Origin: Vaginisenegalia massiliensis
GTDB lineage: Bacteria; Bacillota; Bacilli; Lactobacillales; Aerococcaceae
Assembly (NCBI RefSeq): GCF_900604935.1
Contig: NZ_UWPC01000001.1
Location: 62,001 to 126,000, forward strand
Direction of reading: 5' to 3'
Length of the DNA stretch: 64,000 bases
The notes beneath the pieces are model-generated. The model had not been told where the DNA came from, searched no databases, and saw only the letters and a program-made list of their open reading frames with translations. A program made the position numbers and the translations under genes. Positions 1 to 9,276 of the stretch are shown in pieces; position 1 is the first letter of the stretch; each line of letters begins with the position of its first letter.

Positions 1-2
1 CT

Positions 3-1142
3 AAAAATCAAGAAAAACAAGATCGTTTATTCCAACAAGAATTAGCTTGGATGCGTAAGGGAGCCAAAGCACGAACAACCAAACAGCAAGCAAGAATCGA
101 TCGTTTTGATGACTTAAAAAACGATATAGCCAGTCGGCATAAAGCTGAAGAAGGCATAGAATTGAATTTTGATCAACAACGAATCGGAAATCGTATTCTT
201 GAATTTGAAGGAGTTACCGTACAAATAGGTCAACAGACTGTCATTCACGATTTTACTAAGACCCTAGTAAAAGGTGATCGAATCGGCATTATTGGCCCGA
301 ATGGTATTGGTAAGACGACCCTTCTCAATGCAATTACAGGAGGGCACCCAGTTCAAGAAGGAAATATTTTCTTGGGGCAAACGGTTCGTTTAGCCTATTA
401 TCGTCAATTGGAAGAAGATTTGCCTGCGGATCAAATCGTATTAAACTATTTAAAAAAGATTGCGGATAATTTCAAGCGTCCGGATGGTTCAGTTGCGAGT
501 GCGGCTCAGATGCTTGAACAGTTCAATTTTCCTCGCAATACACATGGTATGCTAATTGGACAGCTTTCTGGTGGGGAAAAACGACGTTTATATCTGCTAA
601 CTCTACTCATTCAAGAACCTAATGTTCTGATATTAGATGAACCTACTAACGATTTAGACATTGATACCTTGACCGTTCTTGAAGATTATCTTGATCATTT
701 TAATGGTGTCGTATTAATTGTATCTCATGACCGATACTTTTTGGATAAAACAGCGACTCAATTATTGGTCCTTAAAGGAAAAGGGGAATATGACCTTGTT
801 TGGGATCAGTACAGTGAATATCTAGCCAAAAATTCAGATCAAGATAATCCCAATGATAATTTGGAAAAACCGTCTCCTTTAAACCTCGAAAATAACGTTC
901 TTTCGCAAGAAAACAAAGGACCTAAAAGTAAGAAAATGACTTATGCTGAGAAAAAAGAATGGGAGACGATCGAATCAGATATTGCTTTCATTGAAGAGCG
1001 AATTGAAGAAATTCAAGCAGATATGATGCGTAACGCTAATGATTCGGTTAAGTTAATGGATTTACAAGCCGAATTAGAAAAACAAGAAATGGATCTTTTA
1101 GGCAAGTATGAACGGTATGACTACTTATGTCAGTATATTTAG
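3..1142 (+). CDS. ABC-F ATPase, Uup/YfmR type (5' end missing)
   Basis: Only the C-terminal part is present; the frame is open to the left edge, so the start lies outside. The visible segment starts in the inter-domain linker (residues [17 protein letters not shown] are typical of Uup), then has a second ATPase domain with Walker [10 protein letters not shown], signature LSGGEKRR and Walker [13 protein letters not shown] charged C-terminal coiled coil follows ([19 protein letters not shown] onward), the extension that separates Uup/YfmR from other ABC-F proteins. There are no membrane segments. Family members act on the ribosome rather than in transport; Bacillus YfmR helps resolve translation stalls. 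The stop codon TAG overlaps the ribosome binding site of the next gene. Confidence 0.9.
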   Translation, partial: KNQEKQDRLFQQELAWMRKGAKARTTKQQARIDRFDDLKNDIASRHKAEEGIELNFDQQRIGNRILEFEGVTVQIGQQTVIHDFTKTLVKGDRIGIIGPNGIGKTTLLNAITGGHPVQEGNIFLGQTVRLAYYRQLEEDLPADQIVLNYLKKIADNFKRPDGSVASAAQMLEQFNFPRNTHGMLIGQLSGGEKRRLYLLTLLIQEPNVLILDEPTNDLDIDTLTVLEDYLDHFNGVVLIVSHDRYFLDKTATQLLVLKGKGEYDLVWDQYSEYLAKNSDQDNPNDNLEKPSPLNLENNVLSQENKGPKSKKMTYAEKKEWETIESDIAFIEERIEEIQADMMRNANDSVKLMDLQAELEKQEMDLLGKYERYDYLCQYI

Positions 1143-1152
1143 GAGGGATCAA

Positions 1153-2094
1153 GTGAAGCGATATCAAGATTTAATTCAAGCGGTTTTAGACCAAGGTCAT
1201 GAAAAACATGACCGTACGGGTGTAGGAACAAAATCACTATTTGGTTATCAAATGCGGTTTGACTTATCACAAGGCTTCCCATTACTAACTACTAAACGTG
1301 TTCCTTTCTCTCTAGTAAAAAGTGAATTACTTTGGTTTTTACGAGGGGATACCAATATTAAATTTTTGCTTGAACATAATAACCACATTTGGGATGAATG
1401 GGCATTTGAGCGCTATGTTGCTTCTACTGACTATCATGGGCCTGATATGACTGATTTTGGTTTGCGTTGCTTATCAGATGAAGATTTTAATCAAGTCTAT
1501 CAAGCACAGTTGAAAAAATTCCAAGAACGCATTTTAACCGATGAGGCATTTGCTAAACAATATGGTGATTTAGGTAATATTTATGGTTCTCAGTGGCGTA
1601 AGTGGCAGACTCGGTCTGGACAGACAATTGATCAAATTCAGCAAGTGATTGATACTATCAAAAAGAATCCTGATTCTCGACGTTTAATTGTTTCAGCCTG
1701 GAATCCGGAAGATGTTTCCTCCATGGCTTTGCCACCTTGTCACTCACTTTTCCAATTTTATGTGAATCAAGGTCGTCTAAGTTGCCAACTATATCAACGT
1801 AGTGCTGATATATTCCTAGGTGTCCCTTTTAATATTGCTTCCTATGCTTTATTAACTCATTTGATTGCTCGTGAATGCAATCTTGAAGTTGGGGACTTTG
1901 TTCACACACTTGGTGATGCTCACTTGTATTTAAATCATCTTGACCAAGTGGCAACTTTAATGTCACGACAACCAAAGGAACTCCCACGATTAGTGATTCA
2001 ATCTTCAGCTTCTTTAGACCAACTAAAGGTTGATGACATTCGTGTTGAGAATTATCAACCACACCCGACTATTAAAGCTCCGATAGCTGTCTAG
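1153..2094 (+). CDS. thyA: Thymidylate synthase
   Basis: Methylates dUMP to dTMP with methylenetetrahydrofolate, yielding dihydrofolate. The GTG start at 1153 is chosen because AGGAGG lies at 1141-1146, six bases upstream, and [15 protein letters not shown] is the normal N terminus; upstream in-frame ATG codons lie inside the previous gene. The catalytic Cys is in [11 protein letters not shown] and the folate/dUMP-binding [18 protein letters not shown] block is intact. At 313 residues it is about 50 longer than the E. coli enzyme because of an insertion after the DEWAFERY region, as in the Lactobacillus casei enzyme. It is followed 12 bases later by dihydrofolate reductase, which recycles its product. 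Confidence 0.97.
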   Translation: MKRYQDLIQAVLDQGHEKHDRTGVGTKSLFGYQMRFDLSQGFPLLTTKRVPFSLVKSELLWFLRGDTNIKFLLEHNNHIWDEWAFERYVASTDYHGPDMTDFGLRCLSDEDFNQVYQAQLKKFQERILTDEAFAKQYGDLGNIYGSQWRKWQTRSGQTIDQIQQVIDTIKKNPDSRRLIVSAWNPEDVSSMALPPCHSLFQFYVNQGRLSCQLYQRSADIFLGVPFNIASYALLTHLIARECNLEVGDFVHTLGDAHLYLNHLDQVATLMSRQPKELPRLVIQSSASLDQLKVDDIRVENYQPHPTIKAPIAV

Positions 2095-2106
2095 GAGGAC
2101 TAAAAA

Positions 2107-2619
2107 ATGATGTACTTTGTATATGCTCAAGACCGCCAAGGTGGCATTGGTTATCAAAATGATTTACCTTGGCATTTGCCAAATGACTTGAAGTTTTTCA
2201 AAGAAGTGACGATGGGCAAAACGATTGTAATGGGACGAAAAACGTTTGAATCGATGGGGAAACGCTTATTACCAGGACGACATACGATTGTCGTCACCCA
2301 TCAAGCTGATTATGGTAAAGAGATTGAAGGTTTAGAAGTTGTTCAAGACATAGATTACTTACGTAAGCTCAGCAAGACGATAGATTTAATGGTTATAGGT
2401 GGAGCAGGTCTATTTAATCACCTATGGTCCGACGTGGATCAGATTATCCGTACCTATATTGATGCTGACTTTACTTGTGACGTCTTCATGCCAAGCCTTG
2501 ATTTATCAGTCTGGCAATGCGATAAAGTAGTTAAAGTACCAGTAAGTGAAGCGAATCCTATTCCTCATCAATTTGAATGGTGGAGCAAGATAAAACAATC
2601 AGAAAAGGAGCAAAATTAA
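2107..2619 (+). CDS. dfrA: Dihydrofolate reductase
   Basis: Reduces dihydrofolate to tetrahydrofolate with NADPH, cytosolic; target of trimethoprim. At 170 residues it has the full family length. Visible motifs: [20 protein letters not shown] (substrate site with the conserved acidic Asp in PNDLKFF), [13 protein letters not shown] and VIGGAGLF (NADPH binding). TAGGAGG at 2093-2098 precedes a double ATG (2107 and 2110); either could be used. It is co-transcribed with thyA, a coupling common in Firmicutes, and its TAA stop overlaps the purB ATG by one base (TAATG). Confidence 0.97.
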   Translation: MMYFVYAQDRQGGIGYQNDLPWHLPNDLKFFKEVTMGKTIVMGRKTFESMGKRLLPGRHTIVVTHQADYGKEIEGLEVVQDIDYLRKLSKTIDLMVIGGAGLFNHLWSDVDQIIRTYIDADFTCDVFMPSLDLSVWQCDKVVKVPVSEANPIPHQFEWWSKIKQSEKEQN

Positions 2620-3914
2620 TGACAATTGCTAGATATACACGTCCTGAGATGAAAGAAATTTGGTCAGATCAAACCCGTTTTCAAACTTGGCTTGAGGTAG
2701 AAATCGAAGCTTGCCAAGCATGGGCTAATTTGGGAGAAATCCCTCAAGCAGACGTAGATGCGATTCGACAAAAGGCTAGTTTTAATATTGATCGTATTCT
2801 TGAAATTGAAGAATCAACCCATCATGATGTGGTTGCTTTTACGCGTTGCGTCAGTGAAAGCCTTGGCGATGAACGCAAATGGATTCACTATGGCCTTACT
2901 TCAACGGATGTGGTTGACACTGCTTATGGGTATCAACTAAAACAAGTGAATGCTATCTTGCGCCGTGATTTGGAACATCTAATCCAAGTTGTGGCTCAAA
3001 AAGCGCAAGAACATAAATACACGGTTTGTATGGGCCGTACCCATGGTGTACATGCTGAACCTACTACATTTGGTCTTAAGTTAGCCGGCTTTTATTCCGA
3101 ATTAAAACGTCAATTAATTCGTTTTGATCAGGCTGCTGAAGGTGTCCAAGCAGGTAAAATTTCCGGGGCAGTAGGAACTTTTGCTAATACACCACCAGAA
3201 GTAGAAGAATATGTTTGTAGAACCTTAGGTATTCGCGCTCAAGAGATTTCAACCCAAGTTTTACCCCGTGATTTGCATGCGGAGTATGTAGCCACTTTGG
3301 CTTTAATCGCAACTAGTGTTGAACGCTTTGCCACCGAAATTCGTGGTTTACAAAAATCTGAAACGCGCGAAGTGGAAGAATTCTTTGCCAAAGGCCAAAA
3401 AGGATCGTCAGCCATGCCACACAAACGTAATCCGATTGGAAGTGAAAATGTAGTGGGATTAGCTCGGGTAATGCGGGGTTACATGCTAACTGCCTATGAA
3501 AATGTATCTCTTTGGCATGAACGGGATATTTCTCATTCGTCAGCTGAACGGATTATTTTACCTGACTTGACTACCTTGTTAAATTATCAATTAAACCGTT
3601 TTGCTAAAATTGTTGAAAACTTAACTGTCTTTCCAGAAAATATGCTAGCTAATATGGATCGAACCTTTGGTTTAATCTATTCCCAACGTGTTTTATTAAA
3701 ATTAATTGAAAAAGGCTTGGCTAGAGAAACGGCATACGATACGGTACAGCCATTAACTAAAGCCTCTTGGGATCAACAAATTCCATTCCGACCATTGGTT
3801 GAAGCTAATGAAGTAATTATGCAGCACCTTTCGACAGAGGAAATAGAAGATTGTTTTAATTACCAATATCATTTGAAACAAGTAGATCGTATATTTGAAC
3901 GGGTCGGTTTATAA
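2619..3914 (+). CDS. purB: Adenylosuccinate lyase
   Basis: Splits succinylaminoimidazole carboxamide ribotide and adenylosuccinate, two fumarate-releasing steps of purine synthesis. The ATG at 2619 ([17 protein letters not shown]) is the start: AAAGGAG lies just upstream and the ATG overlaps the dfrA stop. 431 residues is normal. The fumarase/aspartase superfamily signature [11 protein letters not shown] is present near residue 265, along with [11 protein letters not shown] and [14 protein letters not shown]. It sits alone outside the main pur operon here, in a nucleotide and one-carbon group with thyA and dfrA, and is followed 16 bases later by proC. Confidence 0.97.
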   Translation: MTIARYTRPEMKEIWSDQTRFQTWLEVEIEACQAWANLGEIPQADVDAIRQKASFNIDRILEIEESTHHDVVAFTRCVSESLGDERKWIHYGLTSTDVVDTAYGYQLKQVNAILRRDLEHLIQVVAQKAQEHKYTVCMGRTHGVHAEPTTFGLKLAGFYSELKRQLIRFDQAAEGVQAGKISGAVGTFANTPPEVEEYVCRTLGIRAQEISTQVLPRDLHAEYVATLALIATSVERFATEIRGLQKSETREVEEFFAKGQKGSSAMPHKRNPIGSENVVGLARVMRGYMLTAYENVSLWHERDISHSSAERIILPDLTTLLNYQLNRFAKIVENLTVFPENMLANMDRTFGLIYSQRVLLKLIEKGLARETAYDTVQPLTKASWDQQIPFRPLVEANEVIMQHLSTEEIEDCFNYQYHLKQVDRIFERVGL

Positions 3915-3930
3915 GAAAGTAGGAATAACA

Positions 3931-4743
3931 ATGAGGAAGCATTCAATAGGATTTATTGGTGTTGGCAAAATGGGATCAGCCATTGCTAGTGCAGTCCGCA
4001 AACAAGAAGTTGATGCTGATTTTTACTTTAATTCTGCACCAAGTGATTACTTAACTGATTTTGCAAAACAAATGAGTGCATCTATTTGCGATAAAGAGAG
4101 CTTGATCAATCAAAGTGAAGTAATATTTATTGGTGTCAAGCCAAAAGATATTCAAGGGGTCATGAATGAAATTAAAGGATTTGTTTCTGAGAAAGAGCCA
4201 AAACTATGGATTTCAATGGCTACGGGTGTGGATTTAGCTCTATTAACAAGCTTGTTACCAAAACATCATAAAGTTATTCGAATTATGCCTAATACACCCG
4301 TTGCCGTAGGTCAGGGATATATCGCTTACTGCATTAATGAAGCAGTTAAACAAGCTGATGTTGTTTTGTTTGAAAAATTACTCGCTTGTGCCGGACTAAT
4401 TGAGCCTGTTGAAGAGAGTCTATTCGATGCAACTAGCGCGATTACTGGTTGTGGTCCAGCCTATATGTATTTAGTCATGGAAGCCTTGAGTGACGGAGGA
4501 GTTAAAAATGGACTTAGCCGCCAACAAGCCAACCGAATGGCTCAACAATTGTTGATTGGAGCGGGCCATTTAGCCCAAGAATCTAACCAACATTTTGGTC
4601 AACTTAAAGATGATGTCTGTTCACCAGCTGGTTCAACTATTGCTGGTCAAGCATCTCTAGAAGCTCATGGCGTAAGAAGTGCTTTTATTCATGCAGTGGA
4701 TGCTGCTGTTGAACGCACAAAAGAAATTGCTCAATCTCTTTAA
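3931..4743 (+). CDS. proC: Pyrroline-5-carboxylate reductase
   Basis: Last step of proline synthesis, NAD(P)H-dependent, cytosolic. The ATG at 3931 is chosen because MRKHSIGFIGVGKMGSAIA puts the Rossmann motif GxGxxG at residues 9-14, while the in-frame extension upstream lies within purB. Start spacing from AGGA (3921-3924) is acceptable. The C-terminal signature DDVCSPAGSTIAGQASLE is present, and 270 residues is full length. No proA or proB is nearby. It is the last gene of the thyA-dfrA-purB-proC run and is followed by a strong hairpin at 4750-4793. Confidence 0.95.
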   Translation: MRKHSIGFIGVGKMGSAIASAVRKQEVDADFYFNSAPSDYLTDFAKQMSASICDKESLINQSEVIFIGVKPKDIQGVMNEIKGFVSEKEPKLWISMATGVDLALLTSLLPKHHKVIRIMPNTPVAVGQGYIAYCINEAVKQADVVLFEKLLACAGLIEPVEESLFDATSAITGCGPAYMYLVMEALSDGGVKNGLSRQQANRMAQQLLIGAGHLAQESNQHFGQLKDDVCSPAGSTIAGQASLEAHGVRSAFIHAVDAAVERTKEIAQSL

Positions 4744-4749
4744 CAAGAA

Positions 4750-4796
4750 AAAGTCCACAAGACTCGTTAAATTAACGTGAACTTGTGGACTTTGTT
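4750..4796. terminator. Bidirectional intrinsic terminator
   Basis: A 12-bp perfect stem (AAAGTCCACAAG at 4750-4761, CTTGTGGACTTT at 4782-4793) with a smaller internal hairpin (CGTTAA/TTAACG). It lies between the convergent proC and hemolysin III-like genes and can end transcription from both sides. Confidence 0.85.
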
Positions 4797-4797
4797 A

Positions 4798-5439
4798 TTA
4801 AAGGTAATAATAGATACTAATAAACATAAATAAGGCACCAAAAAATACAAATATATGCCAGATGAAATGGGCCCAATCTTTATATTTTTGCCGATAAAAA
4901 TGAGTCCCTAAAGAGTAAGTGAGACCGCCAGAAGCTAGCCAAACAAGTCCTGGCCAAGCTATTTTTTGCCAAAGAGGAAAGAAGATAACCACACAAAACC
5001 AACCTAAGCTTAAATAAAGAGCAAGTGAGACTTTAGGCCATTTACCAACAACTAGGATTTCAAAAATCATGCCTACAATCGCTAAGAACCAAATAATAGC
5101 TAAAGCTAGATGAGCATAAGAATCAGCTAAACCTATAAGTAGATAAGGTGTATACGTGCCAGCAATTAGTACATAAATTGCAGCATGATCAAATTTACGA
5201 AATAGTGTCTTGTATTTCGAAAAAGCCAAGGAATGATATAAAGCTGAGTTAAAAAACATGGCGAAAAGACTTAAAGTATAAACCAAATAGGCCCAAGTAC
5301 TGATGAGAGAATGGGTTTTGCTTGCTTTATTTAATAAAAGAAATAAAGCTCCCAAACTAAGGAAAGCGCCCAGTGCATGAGAAAAAGCATTATATTTTTC
5401 AATTTTCTTTTGTTTGGCAACCAGAATGTGATTATTCAA
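4798..5439 (-). CDS. Hemolysin III / YplQ-like seven-helix membrane protein
   Basis: A 213-residue integral membrane protein of the hemolysin III (PAQR-related) family. Seven hydrophobic helices are visible. The family's metal-site residues are recognisable: SHALGAFLSL in helix 1 (conserved His), NSALYHS in helix 2, KFDHAAIYVLIAGTYTPY, and a C-terminal HFIWHIFVFFGALF with two His. Despite the name, most bacterial members are not shown to be haemolysins; some affect membrane lipid homeostasis. The start is TTG at 5439, with AAGGAG about ten bases upstream. It stands alone, convergent with proC. Confidence 0.88.
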   Translation of the reverse strand: MNNHILVAKQKKIEKYNAFSHALGAFLSLGALFLLLNKASKTHSLISTWAYLVYTLSLFAMFFNSALYHSLAFSKYKTLFRKFDHAAIYVLIAGTYTPYLLIGLADSYAHLALAIIWFLAIVGMIFEILVVGKWPKVSLALYLSLGWFCVVIFFPLWQKIAWPGLVWLASGGLTYSLGTHFYRQKYKDWAHFIWHIFVFFGALFMFISIYYYL

Positions 5440-5528
5440 GTTTCTATCACTCCTTTTTTAATAAATATAGCATCATTTAGTTATAATAACTAGATAAATT
5501 TCTTTTATATGAGTTTAAATAAATTTAA

Positions 5529-5537
5529 TGCTATAAT
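5529..5537 (+). promoter_or_regulatory. Extended -10 promoter for the YpmS-like gene
   Basis: TGCTATAAT is a perfect extended -10 element (TG-N-TATAAT) about 60 bases before the start at 5597. No clear -35 box is seen, as is usual for extended -10 promoters. Confidence 0.6.
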
Positions 5538-5596
5538 ACCTATACCTTTTCATTTCCTATATCAAAGATTTAGGTAGTTCTGAAGGAGGGAAAAAA

Positions 5597-6226
5597 ATGA
5601 AAAGAAAATCAATTCTTATTTTGGTAGCCACGATAGTTTGTATTAATCTATCTACCTTTAATTTAAGATGCTTTTTTAGCTTTGACAATTTTGTTGATAG
5701 TCCAACTAATTCGCCTATCGTCTTGGCGGCAGAAAAAATGCCCTATAGCCAGACACAGGAACTCAAACTAGATCGCCAATCATTTAATTCTTTATTTGGT
5801 CAGTTAAGTCAAATAAAAGAGATGAAAGCGATCAAAGCTAAATTAATTTGGCAGAAAGACGTTATAAAATTGGCGGGAGAAACAACCATCAAAGGTAAAA
5901 AAGTCCCTTTTGAAGTCACTTCAGATCTAAAAGTGAATCAAAAGAAAGAATTTGTGTTTGATATTGAGTCTGTTTCCTTAGGCATACTGCCATTGCCTAA
6001 AAAACAAGCATTAGAGATCATGGCTAAGCAAATTAAATTGCCTAAAGGGCTGTCTTTAAATACACAAAAAAGTCAAATCATTATGGATCTCAATCAAATT
6101 ATTCCCCAAAAAGAAGGCTTGTTTGTTCAAGCCAAATCCGCTAATTTAAAGAAAAACCAAGTGGTTGTTCTGTTGAATTATGATCCAGCTAAAGTAAATC
6201 CATTAGAATTTTCTTTAATTCCCTAG
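5597..6226 (+). CDS. DUF2140 (YpmS-like) anchored protein
   Basis: 209 residues with an N-terminal membrane anchor or signal sequence (residues 4-21, charged MKRK ahead of it) and an extracytoplasmic domain resembling B. subtilis YpmS (DUF2140): the repeated pattern LKLDRQSFNSLF, KVPFEVTSDLKV, FDIESVSLGILPLPKKQALEIM and PKGLSLN is characteristic. Function is unknown in the family; YpmS is a conserved cell-envelope protein of Firmicutes. GAAGGAGGG precedes the ATG. It is followed by YozE and deoD with short gaps, so co-transcription is likely. The anchor is less hydrophobic than usual near LRCFFSFDNF. Confidence 0.8.
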   Translation: MKRKSILILVATIVCINLSTFNLRCFFSFDNFVDSPTNSPIVLAAEKMPYSQTQELKLDRQSFNSLFGQLSQIKEMKAIKAKLIWQKDVIKLAGETTIKGKKVPFEVTSDLKVNQKKEFVFDIESVSLGILPLPKKQALEIMAKQIKLPKGLSLNTQKSQIIMDLNQIIPQKEGLFVQAKSANLKKNQVVVLLNYDPAKVNPLEFSLIP

Positions 6227-6240
6227 AAAGGGGTGTAATT

Positions 6241-6459
6241 GTGCAACAAACTTATTATCAATTCATTAGCCGTTTCGTTGATTACGATGCAGACGATCCA
6301 ATGAGCCGTTTAGCCAATGCTATTCATCAAGATATCGGTTTTCCAAAACAAAGTGAAGATTTTGATGAAATTTCACGCTATCTAGAGCATAATAGTCGTT
6401 ATGGAAAGCTTTTGATGATTTTCGATGATTCTTGGCACCAATATCAATATTCTATTTAG
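6241..6459 (+). CDS. yozE: YozE family small protein (UPF0346)
   Basis: 72 residues matching the YozE SAM-like fold family of Firmicutes: YYQFISRFVD, a central FPKQSEDFDEISRYLE and the end FDDSWHQYQ line up with the family pattern FPKxSxDYxEISxYLExN and FDExWxxY. Function is unknown. The start is GTG at 6241 with AGAAAGGGG upstream. It is often found beside YpmS in Firmicutes, as here. Confidence 0.9.
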   Translation: MQQTYYQFISRFVDYDADDPMSRLANAIHQDIGFPKQSEDFDEISRYLEHNSRYGKLLMIFDDSWHQYQYSI

Positions 6460-6475
6460 AGAAAGAAGGTAACAT

Positions 6476-7195
6476 ATGTCAATTCATATTGCAGCAGAAA
6501 AAGGTCAAATCGCAAAGACGGTATTATTTCCTGGAGATCCGTTAAGAGCTAAATTTATTGCCGAAAACTTTTTAGAAGACGTAACTCAATATACGACCAT
6601 TCGTAACATGTTTGGTTTTACCGGTAAGTATAAAGGCGTTCCAGTTTCTGTTCAAGGTTCAGGAATGGGAATTCCTTCAGCTATGATATATGCGGAAGAA
6701 TTGTTTACGGATTATGATGTCGATACAATTATTCGTATTGGAACCGCTGGCGGGATGAAAGAAGAAGTCAAAGTTCGAGATATCGTGCTAGGGCAAGGTG
6801 CGACAACAGATTCTTCAGTCTTAAAAAATATTTTCCGAGATCAAGTATCTTTTGCCGCTTTAGCTGATTTCGATGTTCTTTACCATGCTTATCGAATTGG
6901 GCAAGAACATAATTTAGGTCCGATTCACGTAGGAAATATCTTATCTAGTGATCGTTTCTATAATGAAGAGTTAGATAATGCCAAATTAGCGGATTATGGA
7001 ATTTTAGCAGTTGAAATGGAAGCGGCCGGTATCTATGCGGTAGCTGCTAAACACCATAAACGTGCTTTAGCGATGTGTACCATTAGTGACCACTTAATTA
7101 CAGGTGAGGTTACAAGCGCCCAAGAAAGAGAGCAAACCTTTACTAACATGATGAAAATCGCTCTGGAAACGGCGTGTCATCTTGCTGACAAATAG
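6476..7195 (+). CDS. deoD: Purine nucleoside phosphorylase, DeoD type
   Basis: Phosphorolysis of purine (deoxy)nucleosides to base and (deoxy)ribose-1-phosphate for purine salvage; hexameric trimer-of-dimers class. 239 residues is typical. Motifs: N-terminal MSIHIAAEKGQIAKTVLFPGDPLRAKFIAE with the phosphate-site GDPLRAK, GSGMGIPSAMIYAEEL, RIGTAGG, the substrate-contacting VEMEAAGIYAVA, and the catalytic Asp in TISDHLITGE. AGAAGGT precedes the ATG. It lies in a run with yozE and the S41 protease, without other salvage genes next to it. Confidence 0.97.
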   Translation: MSIHIAAEKGQIAKTVLFPGDPLRAKFIAENFLEDVTQYTTIRNMFGFTGKYKGVPVSVQGSGMGIPSAMIYAEELFTDYDVDTIIRIGTAGGMKEEVKVRDIVLGQGATTDSSVLKNIFRDQVSFAALADFDVLYHAYRIGQEHNLGPIHVGNILSSDRFYNEELDNAKLADYGILAVEMEAAGIYAVAAKHHKRALAMCTISDHLITGEVTSAQEREQTFTNMMKIALETACHLADK

Positions 7196-7209
7196 ATAGG
7201 AGTAACATT

Positions 7210-8679
7210 ATGAAAATTCAATCACTCAGCAAATTTGGTTCATATCTATTATTGTCTTTGGCTCTAGTTTCACCCCTTACTTCTAGTAGTAAGCAAATAG
7301 TATCGGCTCATTCTGATAGTTTGAATCATACTAGTAGTCACTTTGCAAGTCGTCGCATGGAAAGTAAGAAGGATCAAGAGCTCAGTCAAAAAGATATTGA
7401 AAAGCTTGTTGATGTATATAATTCCATCAAATTTGGCTATATTAAAGATATCGACAAGAAAAAAATCTTAGAAGGTGCGCTTAAAGGAATGGTGAGTGCC
7501 ACTGGAGATCCCTTCTCTGAGTATTTTAATGCAGAAGAAAGTTCAAGTTTTACGGATAGTGTGAACTCATCTTTTGAAGGTATTGGCGTTGAAATCATGG
7601 CTAAATCGGGTCAGATTATGATAGTTAGTCCTTTTGATAATTCTCCAGCAGATAAAGCTGGTTTACGGCCCAACGATATCATCTTGAAAGCAGATGGTAA
7701 GGAAATTAAAGATATGTCAACAAGTGAAGTCGTAAAGCTCATTCGAGGTAAAAAAGGGTCTGAAGTAAAATTAACGATTCAACGCGGATCATCGAGTTTC
7801 GATGTGGTTTTAAAAAGAGATACTATTCCTATTGTGACGGTAAAAGCTGAACTGAGTAAAAAGGATAAAGAAATTGCCCATGTACGCATAACCCAATTTT
7901 CAAAAAATACCTATGACGAATTAACGAAAGAGATTAAAAGCCTTCGCGAAAAAGGAGCCAAAAAATTTGTCTTTGACTTACGGGGCAATCCTGGTGGTTT
8001 ATTAGATCAAGCTCTAAAAATATCCAATATTTTCTTAAAAGATGGACAAACCATTATGCAAGTTGAAGAACGCGATTCTAAAGCTGAAGCTTATAAAGCC
8101 AATGATAGCCAATATGGCACTTTTAAAGTTACTGAACCTTATGTGGTTTTAATTGATGAAGGAAGTGCGAGTGCTAGCGAAATTCTCTCAGCGGCTATTT
8201 CGGAAAATGTAGGGGCTAAATTAATTGGGACCAAGTCATTCGGTAAAGGAACGGTTCAAACGGTCATGAACGAATCTGACCTTGGCGAATTAAAACTGAC
8301 TATAGCTAAATGGCTCACACCAAAAGGTTTATGGATTCACGAGGCTGGCATTAAACCAGATGTGGCAATTGAAAGGGAACCGGTTGCCAACGCTCTGATG
8401 TTGGATGCCAAGAAAACATTAGAAAAAGGTCAATCGGATGAATATGTGGCTAGTTTAGCTACCATGCTAAATGCTTTAGGTTACCAAGTAGAAGCAAAAA
8501 ATTACTTTGATGATCAAATGGAAACAATGGTTAAAAAATACCAAGAAGATCATCAATTGCCAGTTGATGGTAAAGTTACTGGTAAAACTGTGGACCAATT
8601 ACTAGAAGATACCCGGAACTATCTTAAAAATCACGATGCCCAATTAGATAAAGCCATTAATATATTAAAAGGTGAATAG
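7210..8679 (+). CDS. C-terminal processing serine protease (CtpA/PrcA, family S41)
   Basis: A secreted or membrane-anchored protease of 489 residues. An N-terminal signal segment covers about residues 8-34. A PDZ domain follows (about 110-190: FEGIGVEIMAKSG, SPADKAGLRPNDIILKADG), then the S41 catalytic domain with nucleophile Ser in DEGSASASEILS and the general-base Lys in GTKSFGKGTVQ. The C terminus has a peptidoglycan-binding domain (LNALGYQVEAKNYFDD to GKVTGKTVDQLL). This order matches Bacillus CtpA/CtpB. TAGGAG precedes the ATG. lepB begins two bases after the stop, so both envelope proteases are probably co-expressed. Confidence 0.95.
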   Translation: MKIQSLSKFGSYLLLSLALVSPLTSSSKQIVSAHSDSLNHTSSHFASRRMESKKDQELSQKDIEKLVDVYNSIKFGYIKDIDKKKILEGALKGMVSATGDPFSEYFNAEESSSFTDSVNSSFEGIGVEIMAKSGQIMIVSPFDNSPADKAGLRPNDIILKADGKEIKDMSTSEVVKLIRGKKGSEVKLTIQRGSSSFDVVLKRDTIPIVTVKAELSKKDKEIAHVRITQFSKNTYDELTKEIKSLREKGAKKFVFDLRGNPGGLLDQALKISNIFLKDGQTIMQVEERDSKAEAYKANDSQYGTFKVTEPYVVLIDEGSASASEILSAAISENVGAKLIGTKSFGKGTVQTVMNESDLGELKLTIAKWLTPKGLWIHEAGIKPDVAIEREPVANALMLDAKKTLEKGQSDEYVASLATMLNALGYQVEAKNYFDDQMETMVKKYQEDHQLPVDGKVTGKTVDQLLEDTRNYLKNHDAQLDKAINILKGE

Positions 8680-8681
8680 CT

Positions 8682-9263
8682 ATGCAAGTTTTTCGCCAAA
8701 TCTTCGTTGACCTAGTGAATGTATTGTTTGGTTTTTTTATCGCAGTGCTAATTTATCTAGCACTGCGTTCTTACGTATTCATGCCTTTCCAAGTTTCGGG
8801 TCACTCAATGGATCCGACTTTAGCGGATGGTCAACATATGCTTTTATCAAAGCAATCTGAAATCAAACGATTTGATATAATAGTCGTGCCTGACCCATCA
8901 GGTTCTGGAAAGTATTTTGTCAAACGCTTGATTGGGCTTCCAGGTGATCAACTAGAAATGAAACATGACCAACTTCGGCTTAACGGTCATGTCATCAAAG
9001 AACCTTATCTAAGTAAACGAAGTAGGGTTAAGGAAAAACAACCCTTTACCGAGGATTTTTCTTTATATGAATTAACTGGTTATAAAGTCATTCCAGCTGG
9101 GTACTGTTTTGTCATGGGGGATAATCGTCCTCATTCTGGAGATAGCCGTCAATTCGGATTGATTCCAATTGAGTCAATACAAGGAGAAGCTAATATTCGC
9201 TTCTATCCTTTTCAAGAAGCCAAAATTTTCGAAAACAATTTATCAAACGATAAACTCAAATAA
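8682..9263 (+). CDS. lepB: Signal peptidase I
   Basis: Cleaves signal peptides of exported proteins at the outer face of the membrane. One N-terminal membrane helix (about residues 7-30) is followed by the catalytic domain with Ser in GHSMDPTLADG (box B), Lys in KYFVKRLIGLPGD (box D) and GDNRPHSGDSRQFG (box E). 193 residues is normal for the Gram-positive type. The start lies two bases after the ctpA-like stop, with AAAGGTGA inside the previous gene as ribosome binding site, indicating translational coupling. Confidence 0.96.
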   Translation: MQVFRQIFVDLVNVLFGFFIAVLIYLALRSYVFMPFQVSGHSMDPTLADGQHMLLSKQSEIKRFDIIVVPDPSGSGKYFVKRLIGLPGDQLEMKHDQLRLNGHVIKEPYLSKRSRVKEKQPFTEDFSLYELTGYKVIPAGYCFVMGDNRPHSGDSRQFGLIPIESIQGEANIRFYPFQEAKIFENNLSNDKLK

Positions 9264-9276
9264 AAGGAGTGATTTA